64,000 bases of DNA from Ruminococcus champanellensis 18P13 = JCM 17042. Lineage in GTDB: Bacteria; Bacillota; Clostridia; Oscillospirales; Ruminococcaceae. Positions within the stretch are counted from its first letter, which is position 1; every line of letters starts with the position of its first letter. Under the pieces are notes generated by a model, which worked only from the letters and a program-made list of their open reading frames with translations, was not told where the DNA came from and ran no database searches. Made by a program: the position numbers and the translations under genes. The stretch spans positions 1,702,107-1,766,106 of the forward strand of contig NC_021039.1 in NCBI RefSeq assembly GCF_000210095.1, given 5' to 3'. This document shows positions 8,499 to 17,475 of the stretch, piece after piece.

Positions 8499-9812
8499 AT
8501 GGCAGAATATTATCCCGCAGGGTATCAGATCCCCCTGGTCAACGGGTCGGATGCCGTCATCGTCAAGAAGCCGGGCGAAGGCGGACAGGGTGTGGTATAC
8601 CGTGTGTCCGTGGGGGGCAGGGAGTATGCCCTCAAGTGGTACCATAAGGGTGCAGTGCATAACCCCAAGAAATTCTATCAGAACCTGGAATCCAACATCA
8701 GCAAGGGCGCGCCCACCAAGGCGTTTCTGTGACCCTTGTATCTGACCAAGCCGGTGGACGGAAGCTTTGGCTATGTGATGGATCTGCGGCCGCAGAATTT
8801 CCGGGAGTTTTCGGACTTCCTGCTGGCAAAGGTACATTTTCAGTCCCTGTCCGCAGCAGTGAATGCGGCGCTGAATATCACCAACGGGTTCCGGGAGCTG
8901 CACCGGAACGGCTTTTCCTATCAGGATCTGAATGACGGTAACTTCTTTATCGATCCCGCCACCGGAGAGGTGCTTATCTGTGACAACGATAACGTTGCCC
9001 CCTATGGGGAAAGCCTCGGCATCGCCGGAAAGGCACGGTATATGGCGCCGGAGGTGGTGCGCAATATGACCGCCCCCAATGTGATGACGGATCGGTTTTC
9101 CCTGGCAGTGGTGCTGTTCCGTCTGCTGTTCCTGGATCATCCCCTGGAGGGCAAGCGTGTGGTGGAGGCTCCCTGTCTGACGGAGGAGCTGGAACTGAAA
9201 TTCTACGGCAAGGATCCGGTGTTTATGTTCGACCCTGGGGATGACAGAAACCGTCCTGTCCGGGGCGTGCATGCCAATGCCATTCGCTTCTGGCCCATGT
9301 ATCCGAAATTCATCCAGAACAAATTCATTGAAGCACTTTCCAAGGACGCCATGACCGGCAATGCACCCCGTATGACCGACAATGACTGGCAGATCGCCTT
9401 TACCCGGCTCCGGGATACCATCATCACCTGTCCATGCGGCAGTGAAACCTTTATCAACGTGGCCGGGGATGCCAATTGCTGCGGCTGTGGACAGAAGATC
9501 CCGAAGCCGCCGGTGCTGAACTGTCACAATCACAAATACGGACTGGCACTGTTTCCCGGCATGAAGCTGTACCGTTGTCACATCGACAAGGGCAGCGACA
9601 ATTTTACAGAGGTGATCGGCGAGGTGAGCCGGAACCCGAAAAATCCTGGTGTGTGGGGCTTGCGGAATGTCAGCGATGTGGTCTGGAATGTGGAGACCCA
9701 GGACGGCGGGATCCGACCGGTGGAAAAGGGGCAGGTTGCGCCCATTGCAGCCATCCGGGCGATCCACTTCCCCAACGGGGACGCAGTGGTGGAACTGAGT
9801 AGGGAGTGTTGA
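8499..9812 (+). pseudogene. Ser/Thr protein kinase with C-terminal zinc ribbon, interrupted by an in-frame TGA
   Basis: GAAAGGAGA precedes the ATG at 8499. The frame reads a glycine loop (GEGGQGVVYRV), the ATP Lys in YALKWY (K46), then TGA at codon 78 (8730-8732), and continues without frame change. After it come the catalytic loop YQDLNDGN (D143, N148) and the metal site CDNDN (D162). Near residues 310-335 is a C-G-C...C-C-G-C zinc ribbon, then a beta-rich tail. All kinase residues are intact, so a single TGG-to-TGA change at an expected Trp (FL-stop-PLYL) explains the break. The last two codons and the stop lie in the palindromic element at 9806. With the vWA and PP2C genes it forms a YegI/L/K-like (TerY-P) triad. 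Recoding or a sequencing error are alternatives. Confidence 0.82.
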
Positions 9813-9959
9813 CACTAAGATAATATACAGATTTTCGAGCATAAATTTTACGTAGACAAGGCAAAAAGTCGCAGGCAGGCTGTCGCCTGTCAAGACTTTT
9901 TAACGCAGGATGCGTGAAATTTTGCCGAAAAGATGCGTTGTTAGACTTAGTGTCAACAC
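9806..9959. mobile_element. MITE-like palindromic element, 154 bp, with 14-bp terminal inverted repeats
   Basis: GTGTTGACACTAAG at 9806-9819 is exactly inverted at 9946-9959. The interior is itself an imperfect palindrome: GCAAAAAGTC on the left mirrors GACTTTTTAACG on the right, and AAATTTTACG mirrors CGTGAAATTTTG. The whole element could therefore fold as one long hairpin. It has no coding capacity. It overlaps the end of the kinase gene and supplies its stop codon. I see no convincing target-site duplication. The ends differ from the GGCAACACC family, so this is a second repeat family. Confidence 0.82.
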
Positions 9960-9971
9960 GACCTAAATAAA

Positions 9972-10005
9972 AGCAGCACCGCGCGAAGCTTTGTGCGGCT
10001 GCTGA
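9972..10005. repeat. Short hairpin related to the CACCGCACAAAG repeat family
   Basis: GCAGCACCGCGCGAAG is followed by CTTTGTGCGGCTGCTG, an imperfect inverted repeat resembling the two ends of the 5723 element joined without an interior. It lies between the MITE-like element and the vWA gene, so a leader transcript there would carry two hairpins in series. There is no T tail, so termination is not obvious. Confidence 0.6.
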
Positions 10006-10026
10006 AAGAATATGGAGGACATGACA

Positions 10027-10800
10027 ATGGCAGATTTTTATGGAGGGGCAGTGGAAGTTGCCCGGAGAACCATGACGCTCTTTTTCCTGGTGGATACATC
10101 CGGCAGTATGGACGGCTCCAAGATCGGTACCCTGAATTCCGCAGTGGAGGAGGTTATCCCGGAGATCCGGAAACTGTCCGGTGAAAATGCGGATGCAGCC
10201 ATCAAGATCGCTGTACTGGAGTTTTCCAGCGGTGCCCGGTGGATCACCTCTGCGCCCATGGATGCAAATGACTTCCGGTGGAATTATCTGAATGCGGACG
10301 GGCTGACGGATTTCGGGGAAATGTGCAAAATGCTCAACGAAAAACTGTCCCGGAGTGCGTTCATGAGTGATGTAGCAGGCTCCTTTGCGCCGGCAATTTT
10401 CCTGCTGTCCGATGGTGAACCAACGGACGACTACCAGAAGGAATTGGGGAAGCTGAAGGAAAACAACTGGTTCAAGAAAGCGATCAAGGTGGCGATTGCC
10501 ATCGGGGATGATGCCAACAAGGATGTGCTGGCTGAATTTACCGGAAACAAAGAAGCAGTGATTACAGTTCATACCCCGGAGGCACTGACGAAAATGATCC
10601 GGTTCGTTTCCGTGACCGCATCTCAGATCGGCTCCAAATCCAGCGGCGTAGGCAAGGGCGGCGTGGATCAGGCACCCAGCAAGCAGGGGGCTGCCATTGA
10701 AGCCATTGGCGCTGCGGTACAGGGCGGTGACATGGGGGCTGGCGTCACCATGGTGAACACGCCTCCCGACAGTGAGGATCCGGAAGCATGGGATTGGTAA
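10027..10800 (+). CDS. von Willebrand factor A domain protein (TerY/YegL-like)
   Basis: GGAGG at 10014-10018 is 8 bases before the ATG at 10027; ATGs at 10012 and 10021 are too early for it. A MIDAS metal site is clear: DTSGSM gives D23, S25 and S27, with further Thr and Asp motifs at LTDFG and LSDGEPTDD. The vWA fold covers about residues 15-205; the tail is Gly/Ser-rich and low complexity. TerY/YegL-type vWA proteins are cytosolic and occur with a kinase and a PP2C phosphatase in stress-linked triads. Its end overlaps the phosphatase start by 13 bases, which supports coupled synthesis. Confidence 0.88.
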   Translation: MADFYGGAVEVARRTMTLFFLVDTSGSMDGSKIGTLNSAVEEVIPEIRKLSGENADAAIKIAVLEFSSGARWITSAPMDANDFRWNYLNADGLTDFGEMCKMLNEKLSRSAFMSDVAGSFAPAIFLLSDGEPTDDYQKELGKLKENNWFKKAIKVAIAIGDDANKDVLAEFTGNKEAVITVHTPEALTKMIRFVSVTASQIGSKSSGVGKGGVDQAPSKQGAAIEAIGAAVQGGDMGAGVTMVNTPPDSEDPEAWDW

Positions 10801-12035
10801 ATGACGTATACAGCTGCTTTCACTGTACCAGCATCGGTGCGTCCCATATCAGAAAGGGCACGGTGTGCCAGGATCATTCCGCAAGCCTGGAAACGGATCG
10901 GTATGTGCTGACAGTGGTGTCGGACGGCCACGGCGGGGCGGATTATTTCCGCTCTGATCGGGGCAGTCGGTTTGCAGCGGAAGCCTTTTGCAGCTGTGTG
11001 GCGGATGCTCTGGATCTGCCGGAGGAAGCTCCGGAACCTGCCCATGGCTTTTTGCAGAACCGGGCAAGAAACTTCGCTGATGCGCTGCTTGCATGCAGAA
11101 CGGAAAAGCAGACCGAGGAGCAGATGCGCTGGTTCATCCGGAGTCTGGTGACCCGCTGGAATATGCTGATTGATGCGGACCTGGAAGCGGATCCCTTCCG
11201 GGAGGAGGACCTGGCGGAGGTATCCGAAAAAGCAAAGCTCCGGTATCTGGCAGGGGAACGGGTGCAGGCTGCCTATGGAGCAACCCTGATCGGTGCGGTG
11301 GTAACGGAGGATTTCTGGTTCGGCGTTCAGATCGGAGACGGAAAATGCGTAGCATTTGACCATGCTGGAACGGATACGGAGCCGATCCCCTGGGATGAAC
11401 AATGCTTTCTCAATCTGACCACTTCCCTTTGCGACTCCGATGCGGCAGGAGAATTTCGCTTCTGCTTCAGTCGGGAATTGCCGGCAGCCGTGTTTGTAGG
11501 CAGCGACGGCATTGACGGCAGCTTCAAAAACCAGCGGCATCTGCATAACTTTTACCGGGTTGTGCTGACCTCCTTTGCCCAGGAGGATGCACAGCAGGCA
11601 GCAGAGGAACTGGAGGCATACCTGCCCCAGCTTTCCGCCCAGGGCAGTGCGGACGATGTGTCCGTGGGCTGTATCCTCAACCTGGGGCATATCCGGTCGA
11701 ATGACGGGCTTTATGCCAAGCGGAAGGAGCCGTATCTGAAGATCTTCCGGGTAGGGAATCTGGGGGCGGAGCATGCGTCCGATGTGTATGCCCAGACCGG
11801 GGAGATTGAGGCATCGGAAGGGATTGTGGGTCTGGATGTGCTGGGCTGTGACGGTTTTCGTCAAGGAGTCATGGAGTTTCAGATCCTGTCCGTGACAGAG
11901 AATGGTGCATTGGTTTCTGTGGGAGGAACAGAGTATGCAGTTACGTCGTTGGAACGGGCGGAGATTCAGGAAAGCCGGACAGTGGATGGGGCGTGTCAGT
12001 ACGATACCCTGATCCTGCAATGCGTGTTGAAATAA
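10788..12035 (+). CDS. PP2C-family protein phosphatase
   Basis: The N-terminal 300 residues carry PP2C metal-binding motifs: SDGHGGAD (D46, G47), GSDGIDG and SADDVSVG. The sequence HIRKGTVCQDH at the start is the usual PP2C opening in this triad type. It should remove phosphate from targets of the neighbouring kinase. About 110 residues after the phosphatase domain (starting RKEPYLKIFRVG) form an extra beta-rich domain that I do not recognise. The ATG overlaps the vWA gene by 13 bases and the stop is 3 bases before the next start, so the order vWA-phosphatase-transglutaminase is tightly coupled. Confidence 0.88.
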   Translation: MGLVNDVYSCFHCTSIGASHIRKGTVCQDHSASLETDRYVLTVVSDGHGGADYFRSDRGSRFAAEAFCSCVADALDLPEEAPEPAHGFLQNRARNFADALLACRTEKQTEEQMRWFIRSLVTRWNMLIDADLEADPFREEDLAEVSEKAKLRYLAGERVQAAYGATLIGAVVTEDFWFGVQIGDGKCVAFDHAGTDTEPIPWDEQCFLNLTTSLCDSDAAGEFRFCFSRELPAAVFVGSDGIDGSFKNQRHLHNFYRVVLTSFAQEDAQQAAEELEAYLPQLSAQGSADDVSVGCILNLGHIRSNDGLYAKRKEPYLKIFRVGNLGAEHASDVYAQTGEIEASEGIVGLDVLGCDGFRQGVMEFQILSVTENGALVSVGGTEYAVTSLERAEIQESRTVDGACQYDTLILQCVLK

Positions 12036-12038
12036 TCT

Positions 12039-12980
12039 ATGGAACATCAGGGCGCCAGGTATTACTATTCCCGGCTCACTGACCGGGAGAAGTCCGCTTA
12101 TGATGCACTTTGCAAAGGGCTTGACTGCTTTGCCTCCTCTGTATCCCTTGGCCGTATCAGTCCAACCCGGATGCAATCCATTGTGGAGAGTGTGGTGTAC
12201 GACAATCCGGGATATTTTTATTTTGACCAGCGGCGCATTGCTGCGATGCAGACTCTGTCCGGGATCACAGTGAAGCCGGAGTACTGCAATACCCCCGGTG
12301 AAGTCCGTCTGCTGTGGAAACAGATACAGGCGCAGCTGGATGCTTTCATGCATACCCGGATCCGTCCAGGCATGCCGCCCCTTGCCCGGCAGATTGAAGC
12401 CCACCGGTGGATGCAGCAGCATATCCGCATTGCTGACGGGGCTGACACCAGGGAGCAGCACTCCGTTGTGGGGGCGCTGGTGCAGGGCAGCTGTGTCTGT
12501 GAGGGCTTTGCCCATGCATACAAGCTGCTGTGTGACCGGCTGCATCTGGCATCCATCCTTGTGACCGGAACAGCCCGGCGGCCGGACGGAGTTGTGGAGC
12601 CCCACGCTTGGAATATTACCCGGCTGGAGGGGAGCACCGCCCATATCGATGTAACATGGGATACGGCTTTAGGATCCGGAGCCTATGATTATTTCAATCT
12701 GACCGATGCGGAGATCCGGGCGGATCACTGCTTTGACGGGGGTCTGTATCCCCCATGCACAGAAAAGCGCTTTGATTACTTTACCAGCAATCGGCTGGTG
12801 GCAAAGGATCCTGCCCAGCTGGGTCGGCTGATCGCTGCACAAGCTCATAAAGCATGCTTCTCTGTGAAGCTGGCGTTTCCCTGGGATGCCTCCCTTCTGG
12901 ACACATGCGGCTTTCCTGTCGGCAGGATCCGATATAACCAGGCACAGAATGTTTTGTTTTTTCAGACAGATACCCCATAA
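12039..12980 (+). CDS. Transglutaminase-like (papain-fold) protein, 313 aa
   Basis: The catalytic triad of transglutaminase-like proteins is visible: C154 in CVCEGFAHAYKLL, H189 in PHAWNI and D204 in HIDVTWD. The first 130 residues are helical. No signal peptide is present, so this is a cytosolic version, unlike the secreted transglutaminase-like proteins common in Firmicutes. The start is 3 bases after the phosphatase stop with no ribosome-binding site of its own, which implies translational coupling. Members may be proteases or amide-modifying enzymes. Coupling to a kinase/vWA/phosphatase triad suggests it acts on, or is controlled by, the same targets. Confidence 0.82.
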   Translation: MEHQGARYYYSRLTDREKSAYDALCKGLDCFASSVSLGRISPTRMQSIVESVVYDNPGYFYFDQRRIAAMQTLSGITVKPEYCNTPGEVRLLWKQIQAQLDAFMHTRIRPGMPPLARQIEAHRWMQQHIRIADGADTREQHSVVGALVQGSCVCEGFAHAYKLLCDRLHLASILVTGTARRPDGVVEPHAWNITRLEGSTAHIDVTWDTALGSGAYDYFNLTDAEIRADHCFDGGLYPPCTEKRFDYFTSNRLVAKDPAQLGRLIAAQAHKACFSVKLAFPWDASLLDTCGFPVGRIRYNQAQNVLFFQTDTP

Positions 12981-13018
12981 AGCAATGCTGCATCCTGCAT
13001 GCGACGTTGCTTTTTTTG
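12980..13018 (+). terminator. Probable intrinsic terminator after the accessory island
   Basis: AGCAA pairs with TTGCT around an inner GCATCCTGC arm and is followed by seven T. It comes directly after the transglutaminase stop and before the LRR promoter region. Confidence 0.65.
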
Positions 13019-13045
13019 TTTTGACTCTTTTCTTTTTAGAGGAGA

Positions 13046-13056
13046 TATGATATAAT
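13046..13056 (+). promoter_or_regulatory. -10 region for the LRR-dockerin genes
   Basis: TATGATATAAT contains a perfect TATAAT at 13051-13056. A TTGACT at 13021 is 19 bases from TATGAT and 24 from TATAAT, so the -35 assignment is uncertain. The start codon is at 13119. Confidence 0.5.
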
Positions 13057-13118
13057 GTACATATCAACAGAGATGCTTCCATGGAGATTTTGTACATATG
13101 CACAAGGAGGGATGTTTT

Positions 13119-15401
13119 ATGCATCAAACAACAAGAAAAATTCTGGCATGCTTTCTGGCAGTGGGCACACTTTGCGTGTCTTTGCCCGGTATGCGGACAG
13201 AAGCAGCAGCGGAAATGTGGCTGGACGGAGAGGAGGATGGTTTCTACTATTCTATCCAACTGAATTATAATTATGCTGTAATTACCGGCTGTGACCCAAG
13301 TAAGACCGGCGTGGTGAAGGTTCCGGATACGGTAGGAGCAACGCCAGTAAAGGTCATCGGGGGCGGTGCATTCAGCGGCTGCGGCCATACGGACGAGGAA
13401 CTGGAAGAAATGGGTGCAGAGCACAGCGCAAGCGGCTGCGGCATTACGGAGTTGATCCTGCCGGACAGTGTGACCACCATTGAACAGGCAGCATTCCGGA
13501 ACTGCGAGGATCTGAAAGCCATTCACTTCCCGGCCGGGCTGGAGAGCTTCAATGGGAAAGATTCTAAAATATACTCCAATGACTTGGAGAGCGGCTGCTT
13601 TGGCTATGCCTCCTGGACGGAGGGCTGCACCAAGCTGGAGAAGCTGACCATCAGCAAGAGCAATCCCTATTTTAAGTCTGTTGGCGGCATAATCTACAGC
13701 AAAGACGGCTCTGCGATAGGGCCGGTGCCCTATGGGATTTCCTTTGACTCTGTGAATCTTTCCGGCGTTACCAAGATCGGGGACTATGCTTTCTGCGGAC
13801 ATTCCGAGATCACGGAGCTGAACCTGCCTTCTCACATCACCGCTGTGGGGGATCACGCCTTTCAGGACTGCAAAAATCTGCAAACAGCATATGTACCTGA
13901 AGCAGTGCGCACAATTGGAGATTATGCCTTTGCAGGTTGTAGTTTGAATATGTCCGATGAGAACATGCCGGAGTATTACAGTATCAGCATCCTGCTGTCA
14001 GAGGGGCTGGAGTCCGTAGGGGACTATGCCTTTTCCAGAATGTATGGGTTAACCTATCTGAATCTGCCCCAGTCCCTGACGACCTTGGGAAAGGGTACGT
14101 TTGCAGGTGACAATCGGCTTCTTTCTATGCGTATTCCTGCAAAGGTGACGGTGATTCCGGACAATTTGTTTGAGCGTTGCTATGAATTGCAGGGAGTTTC
14201 CCTGCCGGATGGTTTGCAGGAGATCGGTGCGTATGCTTTTTATGGTCCCATGAAGCTGAAAACGGTACACCTGCCGGAAGGGTTGAAGTCCATCGGAAAT
14301 TATGCATTTGCCTGCTTCCACCAGCTAAGCCCCTGGTCGGAGGAAACCGGACTGCTGTATATGACCATTCCGGATTCTGTGGAGTATATCGGTGCCAATG
14401 CCTTTGCACTGAACAGCAACCTGACCGGGGTAAAGCTGCCGGAAAATCCGGCAGGCACTGTAATGGGAGAGCGTGCCTTTGAAGGATGCTCCTCAATGGA
14501 GCGGGTACATATTCCGGGCAGTATTCATCAGATCCCATCCTATGCGTTTTCCGGCAGCAGTTGGATCACAGTTGACGAGGGGGTCACGGAAATCGGCGAC
14601 AACGCATTTCGTGGATTACTGAATCTGAAAAGCCTGACTTTGCCGGAGAGCCTGAAAACCATTGGAGCATGCGCATTTGCGGAAATAGGCAGCCATGCCT
14701 TCTTCTGGAACGGCAGCGAGTATGTGGATTGCGGCATTCGTTCCCTCACAGTGCCGGATGGGGTGACAGACATCGGGTACGGTGCCTTTGCCGGCAGTAA
14801 CCTGCGGGATATTCTGCTGTCAGATTCCCTTCGTGCAGTGGGTTTCCGGGCATTTGATAATGCTAAGCTGGAAGTACTGGAGTATCCGGAAGGGATCACG
14901 GAGCTAAATGAATGGTACACCATGGGCTGTGAAAATCTGAATGCCATTTATCTGCCGGATACGCTGGAATCCATTGAGCCGCTTGCCATTGCAAAAAATG
15001 CGGATCTGTCACAAATCGTATTCCACGATGATCGGTTCACCACGGATCTTTCTGATTGGTCGGTCAGCAATCTGGAGATGGTGCCGGATGTATACTTTGC
15101 CGGCACGGAGCAGGAGTGGAAGGCATTGACGAAAAACTGGGACTTTTCAGAATACGATACGGATCCCTCCGTTATGGACAAAGTAACGGTGCATTTCAAT
15201 GCCAAGCGGCAGAGCAGCCTGTTAGGGGATGTGAATGCGGACGGGCAGTTTACAGTGGCAGACATGGTGCTGCTGCAAAAGTGGCTGATCGGCAAGGGGA
15301 TCCTGCATAGTCCGGACAACGGAGATATGAATGGGGATGGTATCCTGAACAGCTGGGATCTGGTGCGGATGCGCCGGGCATTGCTGGAGGTACAGGAATA
15401 A
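13119..15401 (+). CDS. Secreted BspA-type leucine-rich-repeat protein with dockerin
   Basis: CAAGGAGGG precedes the ATG at 13119. A signal peptide (KILACFLAVGTLCVSL, then an Ala-rich cleavage zone) leads into more than a dozen BspA/LRR_5 units of the form IGDYAF-x-x-C-x-x-L followed by LPEGLxSIG. From about residue 700 is a type I dockerin with two Ca loops, DVNADGQFTVAD and DMNGDGILNSWD. LRR_5 domains bind proteins or surfaces; a dockerin would plug the protein into a cellulosome. No catalytic domain is present, so a binding or adhesion role is inferred. The last 520 bases are nearly identical to the next gene, showing duplication or gene conversion. Confidence 0.88.
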   Translation: MHQTTRKILACFLAVGTLCVSLPGMRTEAAAEMWLDGEEDGFYYSIQLNYNYAVITGCDPSKTGVVKVPDTVGATPVKVIGGGAFSGCGHTDEELEEMGAEHSASGCGITELILPDSVTTIEQAAFRNCEDLKAIHFPAGLESFNGKDSKIYSNDLESGCFGYASWTEGCTKLEKLTISKSNPYFKSVGGIIYSKDGSAIGPVPYGISFDSVNLSGVTKIGDYAFCGHSEITELNLPSHITAVGDHAFQDCKNLQTAYVPEAVRTIGDYAFAGCSLNMSDENMPEYYSISILLSEGLESVGDYAFSRMYGLTYLNLPQSLTTLGKGTFAGDNRLLSMRIPAKVTVIPDNLFERCYELQGVSLPDGLQEIGAYAFYGPMKLKTVHLPEGLKSIGNYAFACFHQLSPWSEETGLLYMTIPDSVEYIGANAFALNSNLTGVKLPENPAGTVMGERAFEGCSSMERVHIPGSIHQIPSYAFSGSSWITVDEGVTEIGDNAFRGLLNLKSLTLPESLKTIGACAFAEIGSHAFFWNGSEYVDCGIRSLTVPDGVTDIGYGAFAGSNLRDILLSDSLRAVGFRAFDNAKLEVLEYPEGITELNEWYTMGCENLNAIYLPDTLESIEPLAIAKNADLSQIVFHDDRFTTDLSDWSVSNLEMVPDVYFAGTEQEWKALTKNWDFSEYDTDPSVMDKVTVHFNAKRQSSLLGDVNADGQFTVADMVLLQKWLIGKGILHSPDNGDMNGDGILNSWDLVRMRRALLEVQE

Positions 15402-15418
15402 TAGCGAGGAGGTGCAGT

Positions 15419-17467
15419 ATGAAAAGATTGGGTAGGAAATTAACCGCAGTGCTGTTGTCCTGCGGCATGGTTCTGACAGCTCTGCCAACAATCGTCTTGG
15501 CGGAAACAGCGGAGCCTTATGTGATGGAAATGGTGGACGGCGTTCGCTACCGATATTATCTCAACGGAGGATATTGCGCAGTGGACAGTCTGGTGGACAA
15601 TACAGTGACCGGCACACTGAAACTGGCAGGAGAAGTGCTGGGGCATCCTGTAACGGGCATTGAGGCAAACGCTCTGAAATATTGTGAGATGACATCGCTG
15701 ATTCTGCCGGACAGCATCACATGGATTGGCGACAGTGCATTTGGGTATTGCGAAAACCTGGAACACATCCAGCTTTCTGCAGGGCTGACAAGCCTTTCCG
15801 GGGTGGAAACAGAGCATTATGTATCCGGCTATGGTTCCTGGGTGTATGGGTGTGATAATTTGAAAACGCTGACTGTCAGCAGTGCTAGCAAAACCTTTCA
15901 GTCTGTAAACGGCATTTTATACAGTAAGGACGGAAAAACCCTTTTTGCAGTGCCAAAGGCTGTGCCCTACGATACAGTGGATCTGAGCGCTGTGACCCGG
16001 ATCGGGGAGTATGCCTTTTACGATCACCAGGAGATCACCAGCTTTTCCGTGCCGGAAGGGATCAAGTCCATCGGTGCTTATGCCTTTGGGAAAACCAGTA
16101 TGATGCAGGAGATTTCTTTGCCGGATTCCTTATCAGAGCTTGGAGAAGGTGCATTTATGGAATCTGGATTAAGGTATCTTCAGATTCCGGATGGTGTTTC
16201 CTGCATTCCGGAGAATTTTTGCTATGCAGTTCCATTGAGGGAAATTGTATTACCCGAAAGTGTAGTGTCTATTGGGGAACAGGCGTTTTACAATGCAATT
16301 TGGTATATGGAAACGTTAGAATTGCCGGAAGGATTGGAAACCATCGGGGACTATGCCTTTGCCACAAGTTATCCGATTATTCCCGGGTACCGTCGTGAGA
16401 CAGATCCCCATGGACTGTTGCAGGTTTCTATTCCAGACTCGGTATCTTCTATCGGGAACTATGCCTTTTTGGGAAACCGAAACCTGACGGAGCTTCGGCT
16501 CCCGGCATCCGATACGGAAATATGCAGCCATGCCTTTGAGGATTGCGGCATCCTTGCTCTTACGCTGCCGGAACACACAAAGCGAATTGCGGACTATACA
16601 TTTTATGGTTGTCGGATGCGAAATCTGGTCATACCGGAGGGTGTTACGGAGATAGCATGTGAAGCGTTTAGTCACTGTACCGCTTTGCGGCAGGTTGTGC
16701 TGCCCTCCACGCTGCAGAAGATCGGTATGCTTGCCTTTGAAAATGCAGGCCGTACCAATGGTTTTGGGGAATACACCTATACCGGAATTACCTCTATTGT
16801 TGTCCCGGATGGAGTTACGGAAATTGATTATGGTGCATTTACGGGTAGTAATTTGCTGGATGTGCAGTTGCCGGATACTCTGAAAACACTGGGTTTCCGG
16901 GCCTTTGACAATACCAATCTGGCAGTACTGGAGTATCCGGAAGGGATCACGGAGCTGAATGAATGGTACACCATGGGCTGTGAAAATCTGAATGCCGTTT
17001 ATCTGCCGGATACGCTGGAATCCATTGAGCCTCTTGCCATTGCCAAGAATGCGGATCTGTCATTTATTGTATTGCACGAGGATCGAGTGGATACTGACCC
17101 GGAGGATTACAGTGTCAGCAATCTGGAGCTTGTGCCGGATGTATACTTCGCCGGCACGGAGCAGGAGTGGAAGGCATTGACGAAAAACTGGGACTTTTCC
17201 GAGTACAACACGGATCCCTCCGTTATGGACAAAGTAACGGTGCATTTCAATGCCAAGCGGCAGAGCAGCCTGTTAGGGGATGTGAATGCGGACGGGCAGT
17301 TTACAGTGGCAGACATGGTGCTGCTGCAAAAGTGGCTGATCGGCAAGGGGATCCTGCATAGTCCGGACAACGGAGATATGAATGGGGATGGCATCCTGAA
17401 CAGCTGGGATCTGGTGCGGATGCGCCGGGCATTGCTGGAGGTGCAGGAACAGGAAGCTCTGGGATGA
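15419..17467 (+). CDS. Secreted BspA-type leucine-rich-repeat protein with dockerin, second copy
   Basis: GAGGAGG lies 7 bases before the ATG. It has a signal peptide (LTAVLLSCGMVLTALPTIVLA), about a dozen LRR_5 units, and a type I dockerin from about residue 618 with the same two loops as the preceding protein. It is 78 residues shorter than its neighbour because it has fewer repeats. The N-terminal two thirds are clearly diverged from the first copy, whereas the region from the LEYPEGITELNEWYTMG block to the end is nearly unchanged. The 17-base gap suggests cotranscription. The dockerin places it among cellulosome components; its ligand is unknown. Confidence 0.88.
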   Translation: MKRLGRKLTAVLLSCGMVLTALPTIVLAETAEPYVMEMVDGVRYRYYLNGGYCAVDSLVDNTVTGTLKLAGEVLGHPVTGIEANALKYCEMTSLILPDSITWIGDSAFGYCENLEHIQLSAGLTSLSGVETEHYVSGYGSWVYGCDNLKTLTVSSASKTFQSVNGILYSKDGKTLFAVPKAVPYDTVDLSAVTRIGEYAFYDHQEITSFSVPEGIKSIGAYAFGKTSMMQEISLPDSLSELGEGAFMESGLRYLQIPDGVSCIPENFCYAVPLREIVLPESVVSIGEQAFYNAIWYMETLELPEGLETIGDYAFATSYPIIPGYRRETDPHGLLQVSIPDSVSSIGNYAFLGNRNLTELRLPASDTEICSHAFEDCGILALTLPEHTKRIADYTFYGCRMRNLVIPEGVTEIACEAFSHCTALRQVVLPSTLQKIGMLAFENAGRTNGFGEYTYTGITSIVVPDGVTEIDYGAFTGSNLLDVQLPDTLKTLGFRAFDNTNLAVLEYPEGITELNEWYTMGCENLNAVYLPDTLESIEPLAIAKNADLSFIVLHEDRVDTDPEDYSVSNLELVPDVYFAGTEQEWKALTKNWDFSEYNTDPSVMDKVTVHFNAKRQSSLLGDVNADGQFTVADMVLLQKWLIGKGILHSPDNGDMNGDGILNSWDLVRMRRALLEVQEQEALG

Positions 17468-17475
17468 AACTGCGC

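Noticed and set aside
8730-8732. Selenocysteine insertion at the kinase TGA
   Set aside because: The position expects Trp rather than Cys, and I see no convincing SECIS hairpin right after it.
13119-17467. CRISPR-like or tandem DNA repeat in the LRR genes
   Set aside because: The periodicity is protein-level LRR with degenerate DNA, not direct repeats with spacers.
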